NCBI GenBank assembly: GCA_035718045.1
Contig: DASTHV010000012.1
Span: 1-7,156 of the forward strand
From: DASTHV01 sp035718045
GTDB taxonomy: Bacteria; Patescibacteriota; Saccharimonadia; Saccharimonadales; UBA10212
DNA length: 7,156 nucleotides
Direction: 5' to 3'
Position 1 is the first letter of the stretch. The number at the start of each line of letters is the position of its first letter. The position numbers and the translations under genes were made by a program. Positions 1 through 5,673 of this stretch are shown in pieces. Under the pieces are notes generated by a model. It was not told where the DNA came from, ran no database searches, and saw nothing but the letters and a program-made list of their open reading frames with translations.

Positions 1-831
1 ATTATTGATTGGCCGCAATCCCGAACGCGCCAAAAAACTCTGTAGCCAATCGGGGCTCGGTTCGATTTTGACTTCTTTGACCGCCACGGCGCAAAACCGC
101 GGCACTAATTTTGGCAGCTGGTTTTTAACTTCCAGCTTCAGGACGTTTTTTCGGCCATCGTTATCCAGCTTGATGTCTTCCTTGTACCAATCGGGACTCT
201 TGAAGGGTTTGTTGAAAATTCCAGCCAACTCTCGAGCCACGCCTAAAAGCCCGAAGCAATCCGGTCGGTGGGTGAACATCTTATTTTCAATGTCGATGAT
301 GTGGTCATCCAACCGTAAAATTTTAATCAGATCGTCGCCGGGCTGGCCGCTGCTTAAATGCAAGATGCCAGCGTGGCTGTCGCCGATGTCCAGCTCTTTA
401 GGCGATGCTAGCATTCCATGGCTAGTTTTACCCCTTATATCCCTTGATTCTATGACGAATGGTTCTTTATCAAAAGTACTGGGTACGGCCGTACCGGGCG
501 GTATCCATGCCGCCAGCATGCCAGCTTTGACATTGGGCGCGCCGCAGACAACTTCAATTAACCCGTCTTTATCGCGCTTAAATTTTTTATCGACACCGCC
601 GTCGTCAATCAGACATAGGTTTAACTTGTCGGCGTTGGGATGTTTGGCGCACTCCACGACCTTAACCACCAAAACGCCCTGATATTTTTCACCGGTATCA
701 ATGACCTGTTCGATTGCCCCCAGTTGGCTGCCGATTTTTTCTACCAGTTTTTTGACGTCATCCAGCTCAGAGCTATCGCTGCAACCATAGTTTTGATTCA
801 TCAGCCGGATCCAATTTAGGGAGACTTTCAT
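1..831 (-). CDS. pheT: Phenylalanyl-tRNA synthetase beta subunit, N-terminal 277 residues (C-terminus beyond window)
   Basis: This is the beta subunit of the (alphabeta)2 enzyme that charges tRNA-Phe; it carries the tRNA-binding and editing parts. The frame is open from an ATG at 829-831 to the left edge, giving 277 residues of a protein normally near 800. It starts MKVSLNWI, as PheT proteins do. An EMAP-like tRNA-binding domain spans about residues 40-155 (HPNADKL at 64-70, VVCGAPNV at 94-101, GMLASPKEL at 139-147). It is followed by the family motif HRPDCFGLLGVAREL (188-202) and the start of the B3/4 editing region (PRFCAVAVK, then SPDWLQSFLARSGLRPINN at 259-277). Its ATG overlaps the stop of the MazG-like gene (ATGA at 828-831), with AAGGA about 9 nt upstream as a Shine-Dalgarno. 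It is therefore the last visible gene of the pheS operon and probably translationally coupled. Identity is sure; only the missing C-terminus is unknown. Confidence 0.96.
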   Translation of the reverse strand, partial: MKVSLNWIRLMNQNYGCSDSSELDDVKKLVEKIGSQLGAIEQVIDTGEKYQGVLVVKVVECAKHPNADKLNLCLIDDGGVDKKFKRDKDGLIEVVCGAPNVKAGMLAAWIPPGTAVPSTFDKEPFVIESRDIRGKTSHGMLASPKELDIGDSHAGILHLSSGQPGDDLIKILRLDDHIIDIENKMFTHRPDCFGLLGVARELAGIFNKPFKSPDWYKEDIKLDNDGRKNVLKLEVKNQLPKLVPRFCAVAVKEVKIEPSPDWLQSFLARSGLRPINN

Positions 832-1136
832 GCCTGCCCGTCCTTGAATCTTTGTTCGATTTCGGCCATGGTCGTCCAGAAAGACCTTTCTAGATCAATA
901 TCCAGCTTGCGGGCGATGACCAGAATGCTCCACAGGCAATCACCCAACTCGTGGCTGGCTTTTTTGCGGTCTATCATGTCCTGCTCAACGATTGTCAAAA
1001 GTTCATTCACGTCTTTTTTGAAGCCCCTTGCTAACTTAGCGGTATTCCAGGGCTGCCGGTTTCTATCTTTATCCAACTGGTCATATTTACGCCGGATTTC
1101 CATAGCCCGCTGTTCCAGGATCTTGATATCACTCAT
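828..1136 (-). CDS. MazG-like nucleotide pyrophosphohydrolase, 102 aa
   Basis: A small all-alpha protein of the MazG / all-alpha NTP pyrophosphatase superfamily, whose members split NTPs or dNTPs to the monophosphate and pyrophosphate using Mg2+. The visible core is the W30 region, then D42xxE45 (KDVNELL), then E63xxD66 in SHELGDCLW, followed by the hydrophobic helix ILVIARKLDIDLERSF (71-86). This matches the family pattern of two acidic helix motifs that bind Mg2+, the second ending in GIDL-like residues. The first acidic position is Asp instead of the usual Glu. At 102 residues it is the normal size of single-domain MazG-like proteins. The start ATG overlaps the stop of the flavin-reductase-like gene (ATGA at 1133-1136), with a G-rich stretch about 10 nt before it. 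Its own stop overlaps the pheT start. The substrate cannot be read from the sequence; house-cleaning of unusual nucleotides is the usual guess. Confidence 0.8.
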   Translation of the reverse strand: MSDIKILEQRAMEIRRKYDQLDKDRNRQPWNTAKLARGFKKDVNELLTIVEQDMIDRKKASHELGDCLWSILVIARKLDIDLERSFWTTMAEIEQRFKDGQA

Positions 1137-1711
1137 CTATGGCTTTCCCCCAAATAAGGAATTTCAACCACTTTATCGGCGGCAGAGAAATAATTTCGTG
1201 TCCACTGCATAATCGGCTTTGGATTATTCCGAGGGATTAAGTCATTGGTAAAATGAGCCTCATCAAACCTAGCTTTAGTAAATTTACCTAAGACTATGAG
1301 GTGGTTTGATTCTCTATGGTCGGGTCGGTCTAAAACTTGGCATTCAATCCAACCCAGCGAACCCTTTAACACCGGACCGTAGCTTGAGAAATCCGAGTCT
1401 AGATAATCTTTGAACTCATCTACCTTTTCAAGCTTTGATTCGTATCCGGAGAATTTAGGGGCCAGTTTCCATATAAGGTCGAGCTGCTCTTGGATCGGAA
1501 TCGAAATCGTAAAACCCATAGCATCCTGTAGATTCTTGGCAGTTATCCACTCGCGATAAACAGCTATCATGGCGATTCCTGGATCCGTACCGACAGAAGA
1601 AATATTATTTATAGGAATGATGTTTTTTCTTCCTTCCTTGGATACTGTTCCTATGGTGACGATCAACCTCGGTGCTAGCAGACGGTGAATTTTCTCATTT
1701 ACCTCTTTCAT
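1133..1711 (-). CDS. Flavin-reductase-like FMN-binding split-barrel protein, 192 aa
   Basis: This resembles the flavin reductase-like domain family (FMN-binding split barrel, DIM6/NTAB type). The N-terminus reads PRLIVTIGTVSKEGRKNIIP (14-33), the typical strand-turn-strand in which T/S and N contact FMN. ITAKNL (56-61) and the strand FTISIPIQEQLDLI (67-80) match the usual T..N(I/L)...F.V.IP..... pattern. Later come a strand GSLGWIECQVLDRPDHRESNHLIVLGKF (117-144) and a tail LIPRNNPKPIMQWTRNYFSAADK that fits the C-terminal half of these proteins. Members bind FMN and either reduce free flavin or act as small oxidoreductases or flavin carriers; the specific activity here is unknown. The ATG overlaps the stop of the deoxyribosyltransferase-like gene (ATGA, 1708-1711) with GAGG 8 nt upstream. 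The stop overlaps the next start, so translation is probably coupled on both sides. It cannot be told whether it acts with its nucleotide-related neighbours. Confidence 0.78.
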   Translation of the reverse strand: MKEVNEKIHRLLAPRLIVTIGTVSKEGRKNIIPINNISSVGTDPGIAMIAVYREWITAKNLQDAMGFTISIPIQEQLDLIWKLAPKFSGYESKLEKVDEFKDYLDSDFSSYGPVLKGSLGWIECQVLDRPDHRESNHLIVLGKFTKARFDEAHFTNDLIPRNNPKPIMQWTRNYFSAADKVVEIPYLGESHR

Positions 1712-2142
1712 GAGAATTGCCTCACAAACTCATCTACATTCGGAAATATTTGGTCAAACATAAAATACAGAGTTTCGGCTTTTTCGGGTTGGCCGATGCC
1801 GTAGCATTTTTTGCCCATGCCGTATGCGGCACCCAGTTCCATGTGTCCGGAAAAACCGATCGGAAATACTACCACGATAGCTTCGGATTCTCTTAAGCCA
1901 TGCATGTCTTTTTCGAAAATTTTTCGGAGAAGCGCATCATTCTGCCAATCCTCTGTCTGCTCCTCTTTCTTCATCCTATCTTCGATGTCTGCCGGCTCTA
2001 AGTCCTGGTGAATGTCATAGCCGTCGTACTTACTTTCGGCGAAGTAATAAACTATCTTACCGGCGGCGCGCAATTTATCAACGACTTCGCCGATATTAGA
2101 GTGATTGCGCCAGCGGCCGCAGGCGAAAAAATCATATTTCAT
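1708..2142 (-). CDS. Nucleoside 2-deoxyribosyltransferase-like / deoxynucleotide N-glycosidase-like protein, 144 aa
   Basis: A single Rossmann-like domain resembling the nucleoside 2-deoxyribosyltransferase superfamily, which also holds the DNPH1/Rcl and MilB/BlsM nucleotide N-glycosidases. Visible signs are the N-terminal strand YDFFACGRWRN (3-13), in the place of the family's substrate-binding G-x-R loop; a helix and strand VVDKLRAAGKIVYYF (20-34); the acidic helix DALLRKIFEKDMHGLRESEAIVVVFPIGFSGHMELGAAYGMGKK (69-112). In that last stretch E102 of GHMELG is the likely nucleophilic Glu, and GxxxxxELGxAxGxGKxxxxxG is the family signature. Such enzymes cut, or transfer the sugar across, the N-glycosidic bond of (deoxy)nucleosides or their monophosphates. 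The length is normal. The gene lies directly after pheS by an ATGA overlap (2139-2142) with GAGG 8 nt upstream. Its last codons (RQFS-stop) repeat the end of pheS. Which substrate it uses, and whether it is a hydrolase or a transferase, is not visible. Confidence 0.72.
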   Translation of the reverse strand: MKYDFFACGRWRNHSNIGEVVDKLRAAGKIVYYFAESKYDGYDIHQDLEPADIEDRMKKEEQTEDWQNDALLRKIFEKDMHGLRESEAIVVVFPIGFSGHMELGAAYGMGKKCYGIGQPEKAETLYFMFDQIFPNVDEFVRQFS

Positions 2143-3182
2143 GAAAACTGCCTCAGGAATTTCAAATTGCCGGAATGGAAATTACGGACGTCCTCTATGC
2201 CGTATTTCATCATCACTAGCCGGTCGATGCCCATTCCCCAGGCGAAACCAGTGTATTTGGTTGAATCGATACCAGCCTCTTTAAGAACATTGGGGTGGAT
2301 CATGCCGCAGCCCAAAAGCTCGATCCAGCCGACATAAGAGCAGACCTGGCAGCCTGTCTTATCGCAAAACGGGCAGCTTAGCATAAATTCAAACGACGGC
2401 TCGGTAAAGGGGAAATAGAAAGGGTTTATCTTAACTTCGAGCATTTTATTGTAGTAGGTTTCCAGGAAGGTTTTGAGGGTCGCTACCAAATGCCCGGCGT
2501 TGATTCCTTCGTCTACATAGATCCCTTCGAGCTGGTAGAAGGTATGTTCGTGGCGAGCATCTACATCCTCGTTTCGGAATACCCGGCCGGGAATTATTGT
2601 GGCGATGGCCCGGCCATTTTCCAGATCTTTTTTATGGGCTCTTAGAAAACGGTTTTGCATTATAGATGTATGGGCCGGCGCTATAAGACCTTCGTCTGTC
2701 AGAAACGTATCCCATTCGTCGCGAGCCGGATGGTCCGGCGGGAAATTAAGGCTGGTGAACATATGATAATCATCATCAATCTCGCGCGATTCTATGGCCG
2801 TGAAGCCCATGCGGCTAAATATTTCAATAATGGCGCCTATTTCGGAAGTAATCGGGTGCTTGCTGCCATATTCGGCGGGCAACAGCCCTGGCCTGTCAGG
2901 CGGCGCCACATTTGTGTCAAACGGAGCGGTTATATCGATAGTTGATAGTTGATAGTTGATAGTTGATAGTTGGGCATTTTTGACGAGCTCTTCTAGTTCT
3001 TGTTTTAGCTGATTAACTTCTTTGCCAAAGGCCGCCCTTTTATTTACCGGCAAGGTTTTTAGCCGATCGTATAGCGCCGACATTTCCGGAGCGCGCAAAA
3101 CCGTCCGCTTATCTTCAAGGGTTTTGAGCTTCGCTCTAAGCTGTTTGGCAGCTTTAGAAACCTCTGGCTGCTTATACTCCAT
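2139..3182 (-). CDS. pheS: Phenylalanyl-tRNA synthetase alpha subunit, 347 aa
   Basis: The catalytic subunit that activates phenylalanine and joins it to tRNA-Phe. The N-terminal charged helical region (about 1-70) is the tRNA-binding coiled coil. It is followed by a linker made of a heptamer-encoded repeat (71-82), then the class II catalytic domain from ITAPFDTN. Motif 2 is GRVFRNEDVDARHEHTFYQLEG (199-220) with R203, E205 and H211. Motif 3 is GFAWGMGIDRL (312-322) with R321. HTSIMQNRFL (171-180) and the C-terminal DVRNFHSGNLKFLRQF are also standard. C270-x2-C273-x4-C278-x2-C281 before VGWIELLGCGM looks like a zinc knuckle, as seen in some Firmicutes, Mycoplasma and CPR PheS. It heads the operon. 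The ATG at 3180-3182 is only 9 nt from an extended -10 box and has no Shine-Dalgarno, so the mRNA is probably leaderless. The length is normal for PheS and no catalytic residue is obviously missing. Confidence 0.97.
   Translation of the reverse strand: MEYKQPEVSKAAKQLRAKLKTLEDKRTVLRAPEMSALYDRLKTLPVNKRAAFGKEVNQLKQELEELVKNAQLSTINYQLSTIDITAPFDTNVAPPDRPGLLPAEYGSKHPITSEIGAIIEIFSRMGFTAIESREIDDDYHMFTSLNFPPDHPARDEWDTFLTDEGLIAPAHTSIMQNRFLRAHKKDLENGRAIATIIPGRVFRNEDVDARHEHTFYQLEGIYVDEGINAGHLVATLKTFLETYYNKMLEVKINPFYFPFTEPSFEFMLSCPFCDKTGCQVCSYVGWIELLGCGMIHPNVLKEAGIDSTKYTGFAWGMGIDRLVMMKYGIEDVRNFHSGNLKFLRQFS
2938..2972 (-). repeat. Five perfect tandem copies of heptamer CAACTAT inside pheS
   Basis: On the coding strand of pheS, CAACTAT is repeated five times without a mismatch (35 nt); on the plus strand the unit reads ATAGTTG. 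It starts exactly at codon 71 and encodes QLSTINYQLSTI in the linker between the N-terminal coiled coil and the catalytic domain. Because 7 and 3 share no factor, the array reads through all three frames in this orientation without a stop. The opposite strand contains TGA in every cycle. Confidence 0.95.
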
Positions 3183-3191
3183 TCAAAATAA

Positions 3192-3200
3192 AGTATAACA
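3192..3200 (-). promoter_or_regulatory. Extended -10 promoter of pheS
   Basis: The minus strand reads TGTTATACT, an extended -10 (TGn plus TATACT). Nine nucleotides separate it from the ATG at 3182, so transcription would start 0-3 nt before the start codon. No good -35 hexamer lies at the usual distance, which fits extended -10 promoters. Prediction from sequence only. Confidence 0.55.
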
Positions 3201-3237
3201 GATACAGGCTTCTCGCCGACTATCAAGAAAGGTCACT

Positions 3238-3246
3238 TGCTATACT
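3238..3246 (+). promoter_or_regulatory. Extended -10 promoter of the GH63-type hydrolase gene
   Basis: The plus strand reads TGC followed by TATACT at 3241-3246, the same -10 hexamer as the divergent pheS promoter. Seven nucleotides follow before the ATG at 3254, so the transcript should begin at that ATG. This favours 3254 as the start over the in-frame ATG at 3248, which would lie upstream of the expected transcription start. No clear -35 is seen. Confidence 0.5.
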
Positions 3247-3253
3247 TATGCTT

Positions 3254-4579
3254 ATGAATAACGAGGCGGCCGCGGAACTTATCGACAAAGCCGCCAAAGT
3301 CCTCCGGCACAACGATCGTCGCGGCTGGACTGTGCCGGCCGGTGACTTATATCCGCATCAATGGTTCTGGGACAGCTGTTTCGTAGCTATCGGACTACGG
3401 CATATTGATATTGAACGAGCCCAAACCGAGCTAAAAAGCCTGCTGGGCGGCCAATGGCATAACGGGATGTTCCCGAACATTATTTTTAGTAATGACAGAC
3501 AGTATTGGCGGGATCGACAATTATGGCGCAGCTGGATAAATCCTTACGCGCCGGACGACACATCTACCAGCGGTATTACCCAGCCGCCGATGCTAGCCGA
3601 GGCGGTCGTTCAAATCGGTGAAAAACTAAAGCTGCCAGAAAGACGCAGCTGGTACCGTCAAATGCTGGGACCGTTAGTTCGCTACCATGAATGGCTGTAT
3701 CTGGACCGTGATCCGCACAAAGAAGGTTTGATTTTACTGCTACATCCCTATGAAAGCGGTTTTGACAGCTCACCTCCATGGTTAAGCGAGCTGCGCAAGC
3801 ACAGCGTGCCGTGGTGGTTGGGTTTGGTTGAAAGAGCCCACCTGGACTGGACGATATCTTTTGCCCGCCACGATACGAAATATGTAGACGTGGCTCAACG
3901 CTCAGGCAATATCGAAGCCGCGGCCGCCTGGGTAGCCATCCATCGTCTACGCCGCAAAGCTTATAATTCCGAGGCCCTGATATCGCGTTCTTTGTTCGCC
4001 GTAGAAGACCTGACATTTAACTGTATCCTGATTCAAGCCAACAAATGTCTGGTGAAAATCGCCAAAACTTTAAATCATCAACTATCGCCTGATCTGCTTG
4101 CCAATATGAAGCGGACCGAGGCGGCGCTTGAGCAGTTGTGGGACGAAGATAGCGGCCATTATTATTGCCGCAGTTTTGCCAGCCATAAGTTGATACAGGA
4201 GCCGACAATCGCCACGCTGCTGCCGCTTTACTCCGGGACTATAACAAAAGAGCGGGCCGAACGATTGGTCGGGCTGCTCAAGCGCCGTCGGATGTTCAGC
4301 CCCAACTGGCCGGTTCCCAGCGTACCGGTAAATTCGCCTGATTTTAATCCTTATAAATACTGGCAGGGACCCACCTGGGTTAATACTAACTGGTTGATAA
4401 TCCAGGGCCTCAGCAACTACGGCTTTCATACTGAAGCCGCCAAACTACGCGACCAAACCATAAAGCTGGCAGCCAAAAGCGGCTTTTCGGAGTACTTCAA
4501 TCCGCTAAACGCCGCTCCACTGGGTGCGGCTAACTTTAGCTGGACGGCCGCCCTGGTAATCGATTTACTGAAAGATTAA
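3254..4579 (+). CDS. GH63-type glycoside hydrolase, mannosylglycerate/glucosylglycerate hydrolase-like, 441 aa
   Basis: An (alpha/alpha)6-barrel glycosidase related to GH63 and to the bacterial and plant mannosylglycerate/glucosylglycerate hydrolases (about 440-450 aa, same length). Numbered from this start, the motifs are LYPHQWFWDSCFVAIGLRH (32-50), SLLGGQWHNGMFPNIIF (62-78), SGITQPPMLAEA (106-117), YESGFDSSPPW (166-176, likely general acid D171), YWQGPTWVNTNWLIIQGL (369-386) and GFSEYFNPL (410-418, likely general base E413), ending in FSWTAALVIDLL. There is no signal peptide or membrane segment, so a cytoplasmic role is expected. Known relatives free glycerate and a sugar from a compatible solute; the substrate here is inferred from overall resemblance only. 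An alternative start at 3248 adds two residues, but the -10 box at 3241-3246 argues for 3254. The gene stands alone on its strand, divergent from pheS and convergent with rmuC, sharing TTAA with the rmuC stop. Confidence 0.85.
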   Translation: MNNEAAAELIDKAAKVLRHNDRRGWTVPAGDLYPHQWFWDSCFVAIGLRHIDIERAQTELKSLLGGQWHNGMFPNIIFSNDRQYWRDRQLWRSWINPYAPDDTSTSGITQPPMLAEAVVQIGEKLKLPERRSWYRQMLGPLVRYHEWLYLDRDPHKEGLILLLHPYESGFDSSPPWLSELRKHSVPWWLGLVERAHLDWTISFARHDTKYVDVAQRSGNIEAAAAWVAIHRLRRKAYNSEALISRSLFAVEDLTFNCILIQANKCLVKIAKTLNHQLSPDLLANMKRTEAALEQLWDEDSGHYYCRSFASHKLIQEPTIATLLPLYSGTITKERAERLVGLLKRRRMFSPNWPVPSVPVNSPDFNPYKYWQGPTWVNTNWLIIQGLSNYGFHTEAAKLRDQTIKLAAKSGFSEYFNPLNAAPLGAANFSWTAALVIDLLKD

Positions 4580-4583
4580 TCTT
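4572..4583. repeat. 12-bp perfect palindrome over two overlapping convergent stop codons
   Basis: AAGATTAATCTT is its own reverse complement. The central TTAA supplies the stop of the hydrolase gene (TAA, 4577-4579, plus) and of rmuC (TAA, 4576-4578 read on minus). There is no G/C-rich stem or T-run, so it is not a normal intrinsic terminator, though a symmetric site could serve both strands. Confidence 0.8.
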
Positions 4584-5646
4584 CGAAGTTAGGACGATCA
4601 AGACTTAGGGGCTCGACGGTCGGCTCGACTTCGGCGATTTTAACGATATCGCGGTCGATTTTGCCCAGTTCTTTATAGGTTACGTTGAAATGGCCAACAG
4701 TCGTGCCAAGACTGGCGCCCAGTTTCTGCATGTAGCCGTTGTGAGCAATTAGATGCTTGCTGAGTTGTTCGATATTTTTGCGGATCTTATCTGTGTCCTT
4801 TTGAATTTCTACGCTGCGCAGTCCCTGGACTATCACCTGCAGCATGGCGGACAGGGTGCTTGGACCTACGATTGTCACTTTCTTATCTTTGGCGGCATAC
4901 TGCATCAGGTTACGGCCGGATACGCCGGTCGCTCCCACTTTATTAGCCAAAAGGTCATAATAAATCGCCTCGCTGGGGATGAACATCAGCGCCTGGTCTA
5001 GCGTACCCTTACCTGGGTTGATGTATTTGGCGGTTTCGTCGATTCGCCGCTTTAGGTCTTCTTTGAATGCCCGCTCTAGCGCCGGTTTGTCCTCCGGCTT
5101 GCACTCTAGTATTCGGTTATAGTTTTCTAGACTGAACTTGCTGTCTATGGGCAGTAGTTTATCGTCTAGCTTAATCACCGCGTCAACGGTCATGGTCGGG
5201 CCCATTTTGTATTGCAGCTCGTACGCCCCAGGCGGCAGCAGATTTTTTAAGATTTGATCAAGATAATATTCGCCAAGCACACCGCGCTGTTTAGGGTTCT
5301 GCAGCACGTTTTGCAGGGTTTTAAGCTCGTTGGCCACATCACCAACGGATTTGTTTGTCCTGTCCAGCTCGGTTAGCTTTTGAGTAACATCGGCAATTAT
5401 CTTGGCGCTGGCCGCGAACTGGGCTTGCATCTGTTTATTGCTGGTTCCCATCTGCTCTGAAAGCTGCTTTTGGAGTCCATCTTTAAGTTCGCCCATACTT
5501 TTAGCCAGCTCTATCATGTCCGTCTTAAGCATCATCGAGGCCTGGCTTTCCGCCGGTTTGCGGCTTTTAAGCTGGGCCTGCGTCCAAATGACATATCCGG
5601 CCATCACCGCCACTAAGACTCCTAGAATAATCACCGCCACAATCAT
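4576..5646 (-). CDS. rmuC: DNA recombination protein RmuC family, 356 aa
   Basis: A membrane-anchored RmuC-type protein. Residues 1-21 form one hydrophobic helix (MIVAVIILGVLVAVMAGYVIW). A coiled-coil region follows (about 40-118, rich in K/E/Q), then the conserved RmuC domain. That domain shows LQNVLQNPKQRGVLGEYYLDQIL (111-133), MGPTMTVDAVIKLDDKLLPIDSKFSLENYNRI (148-179), MFIPSEAIYYDLL (221-233) and VTIVGPSTLSAMLQVIVQGLR (257-277). D155 and D168-S-K170 fit the PD-(D/E)XK nuclease-like core proposed for this family. RmuC limits DNA inversions and rearrangements in E. coli; its biochemical activity is not well settled. The C-terminal tail is acidic. The gene follows the ZIP gene by 27 bp on the same strand and may share its transcript. 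A possible weak -10 (TAAAAT, 5653-5658 on minus) lies 6 nt before the ATG and could give a separate leaderless mRNA. Confidence 0.93.
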   Translation of the reverse strand: MIVAVIILGVLVAVMAGYVIWTQAQLKSRKPAESQASMMLKTDMIELAKSMGELKDGLQKQLSEQMGTSNKQMQAQFAASAKIIADVTQKLTELDRTNKSVGDVANELKTLQNVLQNPKQRGVLGEYYLDQILKNLLPPGAYELQYKMGPTMTVDAVIKLDDKLLPIDSKFSLENYNRILECKPEDKPALERAFKEDLKRRIDETAKYINPGKGTLDQALMFIPSEAIYYDLLANKVGATGVSGRNLMQYAAKDKKVTIVGPSTLSAMLQVIVQGLRSVEIQKDTDKIRKNIEQLSKHLIAHNGYMQKLGASLGTTVGHFNVTYKELGKIDRDIVKIAEVEPTVEPLSLDRPNFED

Positions 5647-5673
5647 ACTTATATTTTACCTTAGTCTGGATCT

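Noticed and set aside
5..682. Long plus-strand open frame (225 codons)
   Set aside because: It lies fully opposite pheT, whose motifs are unmistakable; its translation is Ser/Leu-rich with no domain character.
828..2142. Calling the three-gene cassette a defence system or toxin-antitoxin
   Set aside because: No helicase, TIR, sensor or toxin-like partner is present, and location inside an aminoacyl-tRNA synthetase operon is not typical of defence islands; kept only as a hypothesis.
2938..2972. Heptamer repeat as CRISPR array or transcription-factor iteron
   Set aside because: Units are 7 nt, directly adjacent with no spacers, and lie inside the pheS coding frame; no origin-like A/T-rich region is beside it.
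3576..4429. Minus-strand open frames opposite the GH63-type gene
   Set aside because: They overlap a well-supported gene, have no start signals and read as low-character, Arg/Pro-rich antisense translations.
5647..5673. Separate strong promoter for rmuC
   Set aside because: TAAAAT sits at a leaderless-type distance from ATG, but no -35 or TGn extension supports it; read-through from the ZIP gene is equally likely, so it is mentioned only in the rmuC entry.
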